From assembly GCA_964386325.1 (NCBI GenBank), contig CAYLQY010000008.1, forward strand, positions 1-64,000: a stretch of 64,000 bases of DNA. Direction: 5' to 3'. Below, piece after piece: positions 1-9,087 of the stretch. Below the pieces are notes generated by a model. That model had not been told where the DNA came from. It was given only the letters and a program-made list of their open reading frames with translations, and did not search any database. Numbering within the stretch: position 1 is the first letter of the stretch; each line of letters opens with the position of its first letter. The stretch is from Anaerorhabdus sp964386325. GTDB taxonomy: Bacteria; Bacillota_I; Bacilli_A; Erysipelotrichales; Erysipelotrichaceae. The position numbers and the translations under genes were made by a program.

Positions 1-14
1 AAGTTTTTACCTCT

Positions 15-31
15 CACATGCATAGCATGTG
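15..31 (+). terminator. Possible terminator of a gene left of the window
   Basis: The arms CACATGC and GCATGTG pair perfectly around a 3-base loop and are followed by GGTTTT on the plus strand. The T-run is short and no plus-strand gene is visible upstream, so this is only a possible terminator. Confidence 0.3.
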
Positions 32-54
32 GTTTTCCAAAGAAATATATAAAA

Positions 55-80
55 AGAACAACTTATTATCAAGTTGCTCT
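55..80 (-). terminator. Terminator of the ASCH gene transcript
   Basis: Read on the minus strand, AGAGCAACTT pairs with AAGTTGTTCT (10 bp with one G-U pair, 6-base loop) and a run of T residues follows. It lies about 20 bases past the stop codon of the ASCH-domain gene and would end that two-gene transcript. Confidence 0.65.
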
Positions 81-100
81 TCATTCTACTTCATTTTTAA

Positions 101-538
101 TTACTTAGGATATACAACTTCAAACTCTTCACATACAACTAACATATCTTCTGTAAACGTTAAGCCATACTTGCTTAGCTCATTTGTAAAGAATTCTTCA
201 TGAACATCTCTCCAATAGGCAAGTGATCGATCACCTTCGCCTTCTTTAAAAGCCTGCTTCGCTGGCACTTCTTTAAACGGAACAATTTCTATATTTGTTG
301 TTTGAATAACACATACTGCTTCATCTTTTGAATTGAGAATTACACTGTGACTATTTACTTGTGGTAATTCTTCTGTTTCATCTAATTCATAAGGTTCAAA
401 TGCACTCGCTGTTGCTGTTTTTATTCCACTCAAAGTTAATTCCGCAAGCTTGTCTGGTGCAGCACCATATTGCCAAAAATCAACTCTTCCTAAATCCTTC
501 CCTTGGCAATATGCTTGCCACATTTCTTTTGCGTTCAT
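101..538 (-). CDS. ASCH-domain protein
   Basis: This 145-residue cytoplasmic protein looks like a bacterial ASCH-domain protein of the YhfF type. The domain is a PUA-like fold thought to bind RNA or modified nucleosides. The stretch around GIKTATASAF and the later ILNSKDEAVCVIQTTNIEIVPF are typical of the family, and the length fits a stand-alone domain. I start it at the ATG at 538 because AGAGGG lies just upstream; an earlier in-frame ATG at 589 sits deep in the preceding gene. The gene begins one base after the stop of the upstream membrane protein, so the two are probably cotranscribed and translationally coupled. The substrate cannot be read from sequence. Confidence 0.75.
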   Translation of the reverse strand: MNAKEMWQAYCQGKDLGRVDFWQYGAAPDKLAELTLSGIKTATASAFEPYELDETEELPQVNSHSVILNSKDEAVCVIQTTNIEIVPFKEVPAKQAFKEGEGDRSLAYWRDVHEEFFTNELSKYGLTFTEDMLVVCEEFEVVYPK

Positions 539-539
539 G

Positions 540-971
540 TTACCCTCTTCTTTGCAAATTTTGCATGATCTCTTTTGCTTGTTTTGCATTACTTTCTGTT
601 AAATAAAGAAAATGTTGTTTCTTCTTATATTTAAAAGAAACACGATAAGCCTCGCCATCTTTCTCTAATTCTAAATTTCGAATGAATTGCCCTTTATATA
701 GCTTTCCCATTAAAACAATGCCATCATCCACAAATCCACTACGAATATTCAAGTAAGCCAATCCAATCATCAATACTACAACGCTTTGAATTGTATTGAA
801 AACACTATTTCCTGTGAAATAAAGAAAAGCTGCAAATGCTACAAATAAAATAGTAGCAATCTTATTTGATCCTACATCTGAATGAACTTTAATTTTCATC
901 GAATTAAGAATTAATTTGATAACTATACCTAATACTACTATGTCTAATAAATAAAATAAACTATCTGTCAT
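540..971 (-). CDS. Small membrane protein of unknown function
   Basis: I do not recognise this 143-residue protein. It has about three hydrophobic segments in its first half (roughly residues 5-25, 40-57 and 60-78) and a basic soluble C-terminal part with a possible PH-like or DUF-type beta pattern (MGKLYKGQFIRNLELEKDG). The ATG at 971 follows AGGTGAT at good spacing; the longer reading from 1016 adds 15 polar residues without a ribosome site. It is the first gene of a two-gene unit with the ASCH protein, and is divergent from the GNAT gene with a short shared promoter region between them. Confidence 0.6.
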   Translation of the reverse strand: MTDSLFYLLDIVVLGIVIKLILNSMKIKVHSDVGSNKIATILFVAFAAFLYFTGNSVFNTIQSVVVLMIGLAYLNIRSGFVDDGIVLMGKLYKGQFIRNLELEKDGEAYRVSFKYKKKQHFLYLTESNAKQAKEIMQNLQRRG

Positions 972-1035
972 AATATCACCTACTATTATTTTACCGTTTA
1001 CTTTGATATAATTCAAACAATAGATTGAGGTAATT

Positions 1036-1455
1036 ATGATAGAGATTAAATTTTATGAAAACAAAGACCACTATAGAGAAGTAATGTTTGTTAGAGAAGA
1101 TGTTTTTATTCGCGAACAAGGATTTTCAACAGACGAAGATGAGATTGATAATCATTGTACACATGTCCTCTTTTATGATGACAATAAACCCTTCGCCACT
1201 GGCCGACTATTTATCGAAGATGGAAACACTATCATTGGCCGTGTTTGTGTTTTAGAAGATTATCGTGGTAAAGGATATGGTGTTCAAATCATTCAACAAC
1301 TTGAAGCAAAAGCAAAAGAAATGGGTGCAACATCAACACATTTGGGTGCACAAGTTCAAGCAAAAGAATTTTATGAAAAACTTGGCTATACTGAATATGG
1401 AGAAATCTACTATGATGAGTATTGTCCCCATGTTCATATGAAGCATATACTATAA
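1036..1455 (+). CDS. GNAT-family N-acetyltransferase
   Basis: A 139-residue single-domain GNAT enzyme that would transfer an acetyl group from acetyl-CoA to an amine. The acetyl-CoA loop is visible as RGKGYG near residue 80, preceded by the usual strand IIGRVCVLEDY. The end FYEKLGYTEYGEIYYDEYCPHVHM resembles ElaA/YjcF-type acetyltransferases, where a late His and Tyr close the active site. The ATG follows GAGGTAATT. The gene is a monocistron ended by the hairpin that overlaps its stop codon. The acceptor substrate is unknown. Confidence 0.85.
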   Translation: MIEIKFYENKDHYREVMFVREDVFIREQGFSTDEDEIDNHCTHVLFYDDNKPFATGRLFIEDGNTIIGRVCVLEDYRGKGYGVQIIQQLEAKAKEMGATSTHLGAQVQAKEFYEKLGYTEYGEIYYDEYCPHVHMKHIL

Positions 1456-1482
1456 AAGCCCGTAAATTATATTACGAGCTTT
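1455..1482. terminator. Bidirectional terminator between GNAT and oppF
   Basis: AAAGCCCGTAA and TTACGAGCTTT form an 11-bp stem with one mismatch. It is followed by a long T-run on the plus strand and by a shorter one on the minus strand. It separates two convergent genes and overlaps the GNAT stop codon. Confidence 0.75.
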
Positions 1483-1485
1483 TTT

Positions 1486-2415
1486 TCATTGTGTATACCA
1501 ACGTGCAAATTCATCATTTGTCGCTAGTACGGTATGCGTATCACTCACTTGATGATAAACTCCTTTTGTGTAATCTACACCTTCTTTATCTTTATCATAG
1601 ACTAATGCAATTCTTTTCTTTTCTACAACTGGATTGGGGTGTGGAATCGCTGATAGAAGTGATTTTGTATAAGGGTGAATTGGATTACGGAAAATTTCAT
1701 CCGTAGTTCCCATTTCAACAATATGTCCTAAGTGCATAACACCAATACGATTACTAATATATTTAACCATTGATAAATCATGCGCAATAAATAAATAGGT
1801 TGTCCCTAATTCTTCTTGAATGTCTTTCATCAAATTAACTACTTGTGCTTGAATAGAAACATCCAGAGCAGAGATAGCTTCATCCGCAATAACGAGTTTA
1901 GGATTCATTACAAGTGCACGTGCAATTCCAATACGTTGACGCTGTCCACCCGAAAATTGATGTGGGAAACGTGTCGCATGTTCTTTTGATAGTCCAACTC
2001 TTTCTAGTATTTTATTTATTTTTTCATCCAATTCTTGTTTGTTTTTGCACAAATGATTAATCTCCAACCCTTGCGCAATAATGTCATACACTTTTTTACG
2101 TGGATTTAAACAAGCCATCGGATCTTGAAATATCATTTGCATATTAGTTCGTAGTTCTTTTTCATCTTGTGCAGATAATTTACCACTTATTTTTTTACCG
2201 TCAAAGATAACTTCACCTGAAGTTGGATTATACAAACGAATAATTGAACGCCCAGTTGTTGATTTACCAGAACCTGATTCTCCAACTAAACCAAATGTTT
2301 CTCCTTCGTAGATCTTAAAGCTAATCCCATCAACTGCTTTTGTTGTGTATTTTCGACTAATTTTAAAATGTTGTCGCAAATCTTTTACTTCGAGTAAAGG
2401 AGTTCTTTCATCCAT
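1486..2415 (-). CDS. oppF: Oligopeptide ABC importer, ATP-binding protein OppF
   Basis: One of the two cytoplasmic ATPases that drive peptide uptake. Residues about 45-54 hold the Walker A motif GESGSGKSTT, the signature SGGQRQR lies near residue 156, and the Walker B LVIADEA follows directly. The C-terminal oligo_HPY extension (NPIHPYTKSLLSAIPHPNP) is diagnostic of Opp/Dpp ATPases. It is the last gene of oppABCDF; its ATG overlaps the end of oppD by 8 bases behind AGGAGGT, so the two ATPases should be translated together. The length of 309 residues is normal. Confidence 0.95.
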   Translation of the reverse strand: MDERTPLLEVKDLRQHFKISRKYTTKAVDGISFKIYEGETFGLVGESGSGKSTTGRSIIRLYNPTSGEVIFDGKKISGKLSAQDEKELRTNMQMIFQDPMACLNPRKKVYDIIAQGLEINHLCKNKQELDEKINKILERVGLSKEHATRFPHQFSGGQRQRIGIARALVMNPKLVIADEAISALDVSIQAQVVNLMKDIQEELGTTYLFIAHDLSMVKYISNRIGVMHLGHIVEMGTTDEIFRNPIHPYTKSLLSAIPHPNPVVEKKRIALVYDKDKEGVDYTKGVYHQVSDTHTVLATNDEFARWYTQ

Positions 2416-3502
2416 TGATATTTACCTCCTTCTTCATCTTTTCAATTCTTCTTTTTAAATCCTCTGGCATCTCCACCTTTGGTGCTTTGGGATGGCATAA
2501 CCAACTGCACACACGATGTTGTCCACCAACATCAAAAATAGGAGGTTCTTCTCTAAAATCAATCTTTAGCGCGAAAGGATTACGAGGTGCAAATGCATCC
2601 CCTTCAATTCTTTCTAGAAGGTTTGGTGGAGAACCAGGAATCGCAAATAAACGATGACTATTTGTATCAACATCTGGCATACTACTTAATAAGCCCCATG
2701 TATATGGATGACGTGGATCATAGAAAACTTCATTAATGTTTCCTTTCTCAACAATCTTACCCGCATACATAACCGCAACATAATCAGCAACCTTTGCAAC
2801 GACACCTAAGTCATGGGTAATGTAAATTACAGAAATATTTTTTTCAGCTTGAACTTCTTTTATAAGTTCTAGAATCTTCGCTTGAATTGTTACATCGAGC
2901 GCCGTAGTTGGTTCATCACAAATCAAAACATCTGGATTACATGACAAAGCGATTGCTATAACAACACGTTGACGCATACCACCTGATAGTTGGTGGGGAT
3001 ATTGCTTCATTCTTTTCTCAGCATTTTCAATGCCTACATATTGAAGTAGTTTTAATGTTCTTTCTCTTGCTTCATGTTTCGATATTTTTTCATGCTCAAT
3101 CATACCTTCCATGATTTGTTTTTCAATTGTCATGGTTGGATCTAAAGAGGTCATTGGATCTTGAAAAACCATCGCAATCTTCTTACCACAAATTTGATAG
3201 CGAATTTGTTTTGGTGTCATTTTCACAAGATCAACTACTTTTTCAGTTCCATCTTTTTCCTTATAGTTAAAGATAATAGAGCCGTGATCAATCTTTCCAT
3301 TACCACTCAAAATTCCCATTATTGCTTTTACTGTAACTGATTTTCCTGAACCAGATTCACCTACTATCGCAATTGTTTCTCCTCTAAATAAATCTAAACG
3401 AACACCACGAATTGCATTCACAATCCCTGATCCAGTTTCAAATGAAATATTTAAATCACGGATAGAGAGTACACGATCTTTTTTATTTTTCTTTTCAGTC
3501 AT
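2408..3502 (-). CDS. oppD: Oligopeptide ABC importer, ATP-binding protein OppD
   Basis: The partner ATPase of OppF. Walker A is GESGSGKSVT near residue 48, the signature LSGGMRQR near residue 172 and Walker B LICDEPT follows. The oligo_HPY tail has DPRHPYTWGLLSSMPD and a region with two cysteines (HRVCSWLCHP), which in OppD/DppD proteins is often linked to an iron-sulfur cluster; only part of that motif is obvious here. A strong GGGAGGGATT site precedes the ATG. The protein is 364 residues, slightly longer than many OppD because of an internal stretch after Walker A (NYKEKDGTEKVVDL). Confidence 0.95.
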   Translation of the reverse strand: MTEKKNKKDRVLSIRDLNISFETGSGIVNAIRGVRLDLFRGETIAIVGESGSGKSVTVKAIMGILSGNGKIDHGSIIFNYKEKDGTEKVVDLVKMTPKQIRYQICGKKIAMVFQDPMTSLDPTMTIEKQIMEGMIEHEKISKHEARERTLKLLQYVGIENAEKRMKQYPHQLSGGMRQRVVIAIALSCNPDVLICDEPTTALDVTIQAKILELIKEVQAEKNISVIYITHDLGVVAKVADYVAVMYAGKIVEKGNINEVFYDPRHPYTWGLLSSMPDVDTNSHRLFAIPGSPPNLLERIEGDAFAPRNPFALKIDFREEPPIFDVGGQHRVCSWLCHPKAPKVEMPEDLKRRIEKMKKEVNING

Positions 3503-3515
3503 GTGAATCCCTCCC

Positions 3516-4532
3516 CTACATCTGTTTCATCTTTGGATCAAATGCATCTCTTAATCCATCAGCAAATAAGTTAAAACATAACATGAGTAATGCTAATACT
3601 ACAATTGCACTCATCATCATATGAGGATAAATTGTCATTGACTTATATCCTTCAGAAATGAGTGATCCTAATGAAGCCATTGGAGCAGGAACTCCTAATC
3701 CAATGAATGATAAGAACGCTTCTGTAAAAATTGCATTAGGAATTGAGAACATACTCATAATAATAATTTGACCAAAAATATTTGGTAAAATATCTTTAAA
3801 AATAATTGCGAAATTCTTTGCGCCTAATGTTTTAGATGCAAGAATGAATTCTTGTTCTTTCAATTTTAAAACTTGTGCACGTGCAATTCTACTCATACCT
3901 ATCCAACCAGTAATCATCAACGCAAAGATAATTGATGAAATACCTGCAGGCAACACTAACCCTAATAAAGTTACGATTACTAAGGTTGGAATACCATTTA
4001 ATATTTCCGCAACACGTTGCATAACCATATCCACTTTACCACCAAAATATCCAGAAATTAATCCGTATACCATACCAATAAAAATATCAATGATTACTGC
4101 CGTAAAGGCGATAATTAGTGAAATTCGAGTACCTTCCCAAACCCGTGTAAATAAATCACGACCTTGTGTGTCTGTACCAAACCAATAATAAATATTTTCA
4201 AATCCTTTAGTAATGTACTGATTATTACCATGATACATACCATCAAATAATCCAAAGTTTTCTAAAAATGGAACTCTTGGTGTTAATGATGCGTGTTCAA
4301 TAATAATTGACTTATAGGTATGTTCATTAAAATATGGACCAAATATCGCTAGTAATATGATAACTACAATAACAATAGCTCCAAATACTGCTCCTTTATT
4401 TTTCTTAAAGTGACTCCACACATCTTTTGCATAAGAAGAAGTTTTATATGCCTTATCAACTAACTTTTGATTTGATTCATGGGCAAACTGAAAATCATCT
4501 TCATTGAATTCAACATCAGTAATTTGTGTCAT
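3516..4532 (-). CDS. oppC: Oligopeptide ABC importer, permease OppC
   Basis: The second permease subunit, about 338 residues. It has a cytoplasmic N-terminal region, one membrane segment near residues 50-70 (GAIVIVVIILLAIFGPYF), an extracytoplasmic loop, then five helices of the BPD_transp_1 domain. The coupling EAA loop that contacts the ATPases reads LGAKNFAIIFKDILPN. I place the start at 4532 because AGGAGGG precedes that ATG; the upstream reading from 4571 runs into oppB. The start is two bases from the oppB stop, which implies coupling. Confidence 0.93.
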   Translation of the reverse strand: MTQITDVEFNEDDFQFAHESNQKLVDKAYKTSSYAKDVWSHFKKNKGAVFGAIVIVVIILLAIFGPYFNEHTYKSIIIEHASLTPRVPFLENFGLFDGMYHGNNQYITKGFENIYYWFGTDTQGRDLFTRVWEGTRISLIIAFTAVIIDIFIGMVYGLISGYFGGKVDMVMQRVAEILNGIPTLVIVTLLGLVLPAGISSIIFALMITGWIGMSRIARAQVLKLKEQEFILASKTLGAKNFAIIFKDILPNIFGQIIIMSMFSIPNAIFTEAFLSFIGLGVPAPMASLGSLISEGYKSMTIYPHMMMSAIVVLALLMLCFNLFADGLRDAFDPKMKQM

Positions 4533-4533
4533 A

Positions 4534-5469
4534 TTATGAACCCTCCTTTGCAATACGAATACGTGGATCAATTACACCGTAAAGCACATCTACAATTAAC
4601 ATCGTAAAGACATATAACGCAGAATATACAAAGGCACAAGCAATTACAACATTGTAATCGTTATTTTGAATTGCCAAAACCATTAGTGATCCTAAACCAG
4701 GTATACTAAATATTTTTTCTACTACCATTGATCCTGTCAATAATCCGACAAGCAATGGACCCATAACTGTAATAATTGGAATCAATGTATTACGTAACGC
4801 ATGTTTAATAATTAGTTTCCATTCTTTGATACCTTTTGATTGCGCTAATTGAACATATTCTGAATTTAATACTTCAATCATTTCAGAACGTGTAAATCGG
4901 GCAATATTTGCGATTGTAAATAGCGATAACGCAATCGTTGGTAAGACCGTTGATTTTTCTGGCATAGCTGGATTATACAAAATTGGAAATAAACCCATCT
5001 TGAACCCAACGAAGTATGCAAGTGCTAAAGCAAATACATACGAAGGAACACTTACCCCAACAATGGAAATCCCTGAACACAAAGTATCTATCCATGTGTT
5101 ATGTTTAATCGCTGCGATAATTCCTAAAATTAACCCAATGATTGTTCCTAATGTCATCGCTTGAAGTCCAATACGAATTGTTACACCAAGACGAGCAACA
5201 ATCATTGTAGTTACTGAAAAGTTTTTATTAATAACGTATGAAACACCAAAATCCCCTTTTAACATATTTGCAGCATAATTGAAGAACCGCACAAAGAATG
5301 GTTGATCTAACCCATACTTTGCATATAAGAGAACACGTTGTGCCTCTGTCAGTTTTTCATCATTAAAAGGTGAACCTGGCATAAATTCAAGCATTAAGAA
5401 TAATACAAATAATATGACAAGTAATGTAGCTAAACTTATCAGTATTCTTTTTAATATATACTTGCTCAT
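4534..5469 (-). CDS. oppB: Oligopeptide ABC importer, permease OppB
   Basis: The first permease subunit, 311 residues and six predicted membrane helices, beginning with the typical MSKYILKRILISLATLLVIL. The EAA loop (SKGIKEWKLIIKHALRN) lies near residues 205-222 and the conserved end VVIACAFVYSALYVFTMLIVDVLYGVIDPRIR is present. It pairs with OppC to form the channel. A hairpin lies between oppA and this gene, so it may be expressed at a lower level than the binding protein. Confidence 0.94.
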   Translation of the reverse strand: MSKYILKRILISLATLLVILFVLFLMLEFMPGSPFNDEKLTEAQRVLLYAKYGLDQPFFVRFFNYAANMLKGDFGVSYVINKNFSVTTMIVARLGVTIRIGLQAMTLGTIIGLILGIIAAIKHNTWIDTLCSGISIVGVSVPSYVFALALAYFVGFKMGLFPILYNPAMPEKSTVLPTIALSLFTIANIARFTRSEMIEVLNSEYVQLAQSKGIKEWKLIIKHALRNTLIPIITVMGPLLVGLLTGSMVVEKIFSIPGLGSLMVLAIQNNDYNVVIACAFVYSALYVFTMLIVDVLYGVIDPRIRIAKEGS

Positions 5470-5499
5470 TATCCCTATCCCTTTCTTCTTAAAGAAATA

Positions 5500-5518
5500 G
5501 AGCGAGTTATACTCGCCC
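5500..5518 (-). terminator. Attenuator-like hairpin between oppA and oppB
   Basis: On the minus strand GGGCGAGT pairs with ACTCGCTC around the loop ATA, followed by a weak tract TATTTCTTT. It sits between oppA and oppB. A partial terminator in this place is a known way to make more binding protein than permease; here that role is inferred. Confidence 0.55.
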
Positions 5519-5529
5519 TACTTACAAGT

Positions 5530-7164
5530 TTAGTTTGTTTTCATATGACGATAGCTATCAACACCAGCGCTGTGGAATTGTACACCACTAACATTTGGTT
5601 TAATCATCATTGCCCCACCATTTTGGTAAACTGGAATAACTCCTGCATCTTCTTGAACTAGTACTTTTTCAGCTTCAACTAGTAGATTCCAACGTGCTTG
5701 AGAGTCTCTTGCAGATTCACCTTGTGTAGCTTCTAAAATTAAATCTTGGTATTTTTGATTTTCATATTTACCATAGTTATTAGAAGCCCCTACTAAGAAT
5801 AAATCTAAATAGGTTTGTGGATCAGCATAGTCTGGTCCCCAACGATGTAATGCCATTTGATATTCACCATTTTGCATCATTTGTAAACGTGTCTTTTTAG
5901 GCTTACTATTTAATGTTACCGTCATACCAGGACAGTTTGTTTCTAGGTTATTTTGAACGTATTCCGCAACTGCTTTACTCGCTTCTGTATCTTCAAATAA
6001 TAGTTCGATTGATACATCTTTGCCTAAAGCTGCTTTTGCTTTATCATAGTATTCTTTTGCTTTTGCTGGATCATAATTTGTAATCTTACCAGCTGTCTCA
6101 CGGTATTCTTTACCATCAGGTCCTGTTGAAAGTTCAATTGGAATAATTCCATTTGCTGCAACAGAGCCATCTTTTAATACATTTGTCGCAATTGTTTCAC
6201 GATCCACGGCATACATAATTGCTTGACGTAAATCATCATTTGCTAATTCAGGTACATCGAAATTAAGTGATAGATACCATAAGTATCCTTGTAAACGATT
6301 TGTGAAACCTTCTTGATCTTTATATGCATCAACCATTTCACCACTCAATTTAACAACATCAAGATTACCAGATTGGTATTCAAGCATTGCTGATTGAGTA
6401 TCTTGAATGAATTTGAAATCAATTTCTTCAACGTCAATCGTATCTGCTTTAAAATATTCAGGATTCTTCGCAAAACTATAGCTGTTACCTGGTGTCCAAG
6501 ATGTCATTACATATGGACCATTGTAAATCATGTTTGTTGGTGATAAAGAATATTGATCACCTTGTGCTTCATAGAATTCTTGATTTAATGGAAAGAAACT
6601 TGGGAATGCTAATAATCCCAATAAGAAGTCACATGGAGCATCCAATGTTACTTCTAATGTTTTGTCATCAAGTGCTTTAACACCCAATTCATCTAATGGC
6701 AATTCTCCTGCTGCAACTGCATCCGCATTTTTCAACGTAATTGTTGATAAAATAAATGCATATTCACTAGCTGTTGCTTGATCAATTAAACGATGCCATC
6801 CATAAACGAAATCATTTGCGGTAACTGGTGTACCATTTGACCATTTCGCATCTGCTAAATGGAACGTATAGACTGTTCCATCTTCATTAATATCCCAACT
6901 CTCTGCCATTTCTGGAATTGGCATATTGTTCTCATCTAGTTCTGTCAAACCAGAAAAAACCAAAGTTTGTGCAATAAACGATGTTCCATCTGTCGCAATG
7001 TTGTGATCCATCGTTGATAAATCAGTATCAGTCGCTACTACAACTTTTGACTTACCTGCAGTACTTGTTCCTTCAGTAGCGCCTCCATCAGCTGGTTTTG
7101 AACTACAACCAGCAACGAGGGCAATTACCAAGGCTAAAACTGTGAAATATTTGAGTTTTTTCAT
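5530..7164 (-). CDS. oppA: Oligopeptide-binding lipoprotein OppA
   Basis: The extracellular substrate-binding protein of the importer, 544 residues. The signal peptide ends in the lipobox LVAGC with the lipidated cysteine at residue 20, followed by a Gly/Ser/Thr-rich linker. The rest is a family 5 (SBP_bac_5) solute-binding fold: DTDLSTMDHNIATDG, the conserved LADAKWSNGTPVTANDFVYGW near residue 105, and the C-terminal NGEYQMALHRWGPDYADP. It is the first gene of the opp operon, right behind a good promoter and a GAGGGGGG ribosome site. Peptides are the likely ligand, but family 5 also binds nickel and sugars. Confidence 0.94.
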   Translation of the reverse strand: MKKLKYFTVLALVIALVAGCSSKPADGGATEGTSTAGKSKVVVATDTDLSTMDHNIATDGTSFIAQTLVFSGLTELDENNMPIPEMAESWDINEDGTVYTFHLADAKWSNGTPVTANDFVYGWHRLIDQATASEYAFILSTITLKNADAVAAGELPLDELGVKALDDKTLEVTLDAPCDFLLGLLAFPSFFPLNQEFYEAQGDQYSLSPTNMIYNGPYVMTSWTPGNSYSFAKNPEYFKADTIDVEEIDFKFIQDTQSAMLEYQSGNLDVVKLSGEMVDAYKDQEGFTNRLQGYLWYLSLNFDVPELANDDLRQAIMYAVDRETIATNVLKDGSVAANGIIPIELSTGPDGKEYRETAGKITNYDPAKAKEYYDKAKAALGKDVSIELLFEDTEASKAVAEYVQNNLETNCPGMTVTLNSKPKKTRLQMMQNGEYQMALHRWGPDYADPQTYLDLFLVGASNNYGKYENQKYQDLILEATQGESARDSQARWNLLVEAEKVLVQEDAGVIPVYQNGGAMMIKPNVSGVQFHSAGVDSYRHMKTN

Positions 7165-7192
7165 TTTTAGTCCCCCCTCAAAATATGTTTCA

Positions 7193-7222
7193 AGTATATG
7201 TTTTATATATAGGGGGTGTCAA
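7193..7222 (-). promoter_or_regulatory. Promoter of the opp operon
   Basis: On the minus strand TTGACA (7222-7217) and TATACT (7198-7193) are separated by 18 bases, which is a strong SigA-type promoter. The predicted start of transcription lies about 20 bases before the oppA ribosome site. Confidence 0.75.
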
Positions 7223-7305
7223 GCGTTTTGTAACATTTTTCATCATAAATTGATAAATATTTTCATATTTATATGTAAATTGTTACATTTTTGTTTTTAA
7301 TAAAA

Positions 7306-7327
7306 CCCCATCCTGTTAAAGATGAGG
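7306..7327 (-). terminator. Terminator of the pyrophosphatase gene
   Basis: On the minus strand CCTCATC pairs with GATGGGG (one G-U), followed by TTTTATT. It lies 10 bases past the pyrophosphatase stop and insulates that gene from the opp promoter. Confidence 0.75.
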
Positions 7328-7336
7328 TATTTTTAG

Positions 7337-8968
7337 CTACATATTTTTGAGGATAGATGATAATTTCGGCATTAATTGCTGCTTTCTTGATATTATGTCA
7401 TGATCATATCCTGAAGTATCATCAAATTGAGTAGTAATTAGGTTGCTCATTATATAAGACAAAGGTCCGGCATATACGAACATCGTTCCCTCTGCCATAA
7501 CGTGTGTAAACATCATTACTAACAAATCCAGCTTCTTTTCTTGAAGTTCTTTTTCTAGATTTTTTCTGAACTCTGGAAGAATGGCTTGAAGGTCCTCTAT
7601 ATTATGATAATTTGTTTGCCCAATTCCTAAATGGTATTTGCCAATATCATAACTCTTCAAGTCACGGTTAAGTATTTGCGATGCTGTTGCATCTTTTAGT
7701 GCTACGGAAGCACTTAACATCTCAACAGCATATGTTTCAATATCAATATGTGCAAGTTCCGCTAACCATTCAGCTGCTTTTTTATCAAGCTCTGTTGTTG
7801 TTGCTGATTTAAAATGTAAAGTATCAGAAATAATCGCACTCAATAAGATACCACTCATTTGTTCATCTGGTTTTACACCGTTTTCTTGATAAAGCTGAGA
7901 TACTATTGTTGCCGTACATCCACAACGTTGATTACGATAATAAATTGGATGATCTGTTTCAATATTCCCAATATGATGATGATCGATAATTTCTTGAATA
8001 TCCGCATCTTCAATATTATTTATCGCTTGGTTACGTGCACTATGATCCACTAAGATGAATTTCTTACGGCGATAATTTTGTAAATGGTAACGCGATACCG
8101 CACCAACTATCTTACCTTCATCATTTAAAACAGGATAACTTCTAAAACGCGTATTCATCATTTTCTTGGCTACATCATCAACAAATTCATTCTCATTGAA
8201 TGTCATTGCATGCGTTGTCATAATTGGTTTAATTGGGAAAGCTTCATTAATTACTTTCGCAACTTTCATTGTATCCCAATCTGTTTGAAGAATAGCACAA
8301 CCACTTTCTGAAGCCAAACGGTATACACTCTCATCAACATCTTGTCCACAAGTAATAATTAAACAACGTGCTCCACATTCAATTAACTGACGTTGTTTTA
8401 GAATACCATCTGACATGATACAAATACTGCCGTGTAAATCATTTTCAAAACATTCAATATTAATTAATGTGATGATAAATACTTTTCCACTTAATTCCAT
8501 ATTGGTTGGTTCTAATATTACTTTTCCATTTACTGTTCTAGAAATAGAATCTAGTGTTGCAGATTTCATTAAGTATTCAATTTCTTCTGGAAGCATTAAA
8601 CGCGTCATTGCTAAATTTGATGTCGATATAATTCCAATCAAATCATCATTATCATTCATCACGCATAAGCTACGATTGCTTGCACCAAGCATTTCACTCC
8701 ATGCTTCTTTTAGTGTGCTATCTTCTTTTATCTTATTTGCATGGTCAATTTCAATATCTAGTATTTGACTACGTGCATCTTTTAATAAAAGTGGATTTTC
8801 CAAATTAAACCGCTTTAATACAAACTTAGTTTCATCATTTAAAGGTCCTAAACGACAAGCAATTGCGTCTTCGCCTAAAATTCGTTTTAAGTTTGCATAT
8901 GCTAAAGCTGAGCAAATAGAATCAGAATCCGGATTCTTATGCCCAACTACATAAATTTTATCTCCCAT
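7337..8968 (-). CDS. ppaC: Family II inorganic pyrophosphatase with regulatory CBS-DRTGG insert
   Basis: Hydrolyses pyrophosphate to phosphate in the cytoplasm using Mn2+ or Co2+. The DHH catalytic part is split: GHKNPDSDSICSALAYA near residues 8-24 carries the first metal ligands, and DHHHIGNIETDHP near residue 328 carries the DHH motif. Between them (about 65-300) lie two CBS halves around a DRTGG domain. This insert is known in CBS-pyrophosphatases, where AMP and ADP inhibit and diadenosine polyphosphates activate. A DHHA2 domain closes the protein. The 543-residue length is about 230 more than plain family II enzymes, as expected for the insert. It is a monocistron with its own promoter and terminator. 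Confidence 0.92.
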   Translation of the reverse strand: MGDKIYVVGHKNPDSDSICSALAYANLKRILGEDAIACRLGPLNDETKFVLKRFNLENPLLLKDARSQILDIEIDHANKIKEDSTLKEAWSEMLGASNRSLCVMNDNDDLIGIISTSNLAMTRLMLPEEIEYLMKSATLDSISRTVNGKVILEPTNMELSGKVFIITLINIECFENDLHGSICIMSDGILKQRQLIECGARCLIITCGQDVDESVYRLASESGCAILQTDWDTMKVAKVINEAFPIKPIMTTHAMTFNENEFVDDVAKKMMNTRFRSYPVLNDEGKIVGAVSRYHLQNYRRKKFILVDHSARNQAINNIEDADIQEIIDHHHIGNIETDHPIYYRNQRCGCTATIVSQLYQENGVKPDEQMSGILLSAIISDTLHFKSATTTELDKKAAEWLAELAHIDIETYAVEMLSASVALKDATASQILNRDLKSYDIGKYHLGIGQTNYHNIEDLQAILPEFRKNLEKELQEKKLDLLVMMFTHVMAEGTMFVYAGPLSYIMSNLITTQFDDTSGYDHDIISRKQQLMPKLSSILKNM

Positions 8969-8994
8969 AATTTCACCTTTTTCTTTGCATTACC

Positions 8995-9023
8995 ATTTTA
9001 CTAGATTACACCAACTATTTCAA
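8995..9023 (-). promoter_or_regulatory. Promoter of the pyrophosphatase gene
   Basis: Minus-strand TTGAAA (9023-9018), a 17-base spacer and TAAAAT (9000-8995) match a SigA promoter. It lies 26 bases ahead of the ppaC start codon. Confidence 0.6.
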
Positions 9024-9087
9024 ATATTCCGCTATTTTTCCTTGCACTTTATTTCTACGAGGGTTAAACTAAATCAAGGTGATAGAA

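Noticed and set aside
3844..4188. 114-codon plus-strand frame inside oppC
   Set aside because: It lies fully antisense to a gene with clear permease motifs and has no ribosome site or similarity.
8415..8768. 117-codon plus-strand frame inside the pyrophosphatase gene
   Set aside because: Shadow of the CBS-DRTGG region; no start signal of its own.
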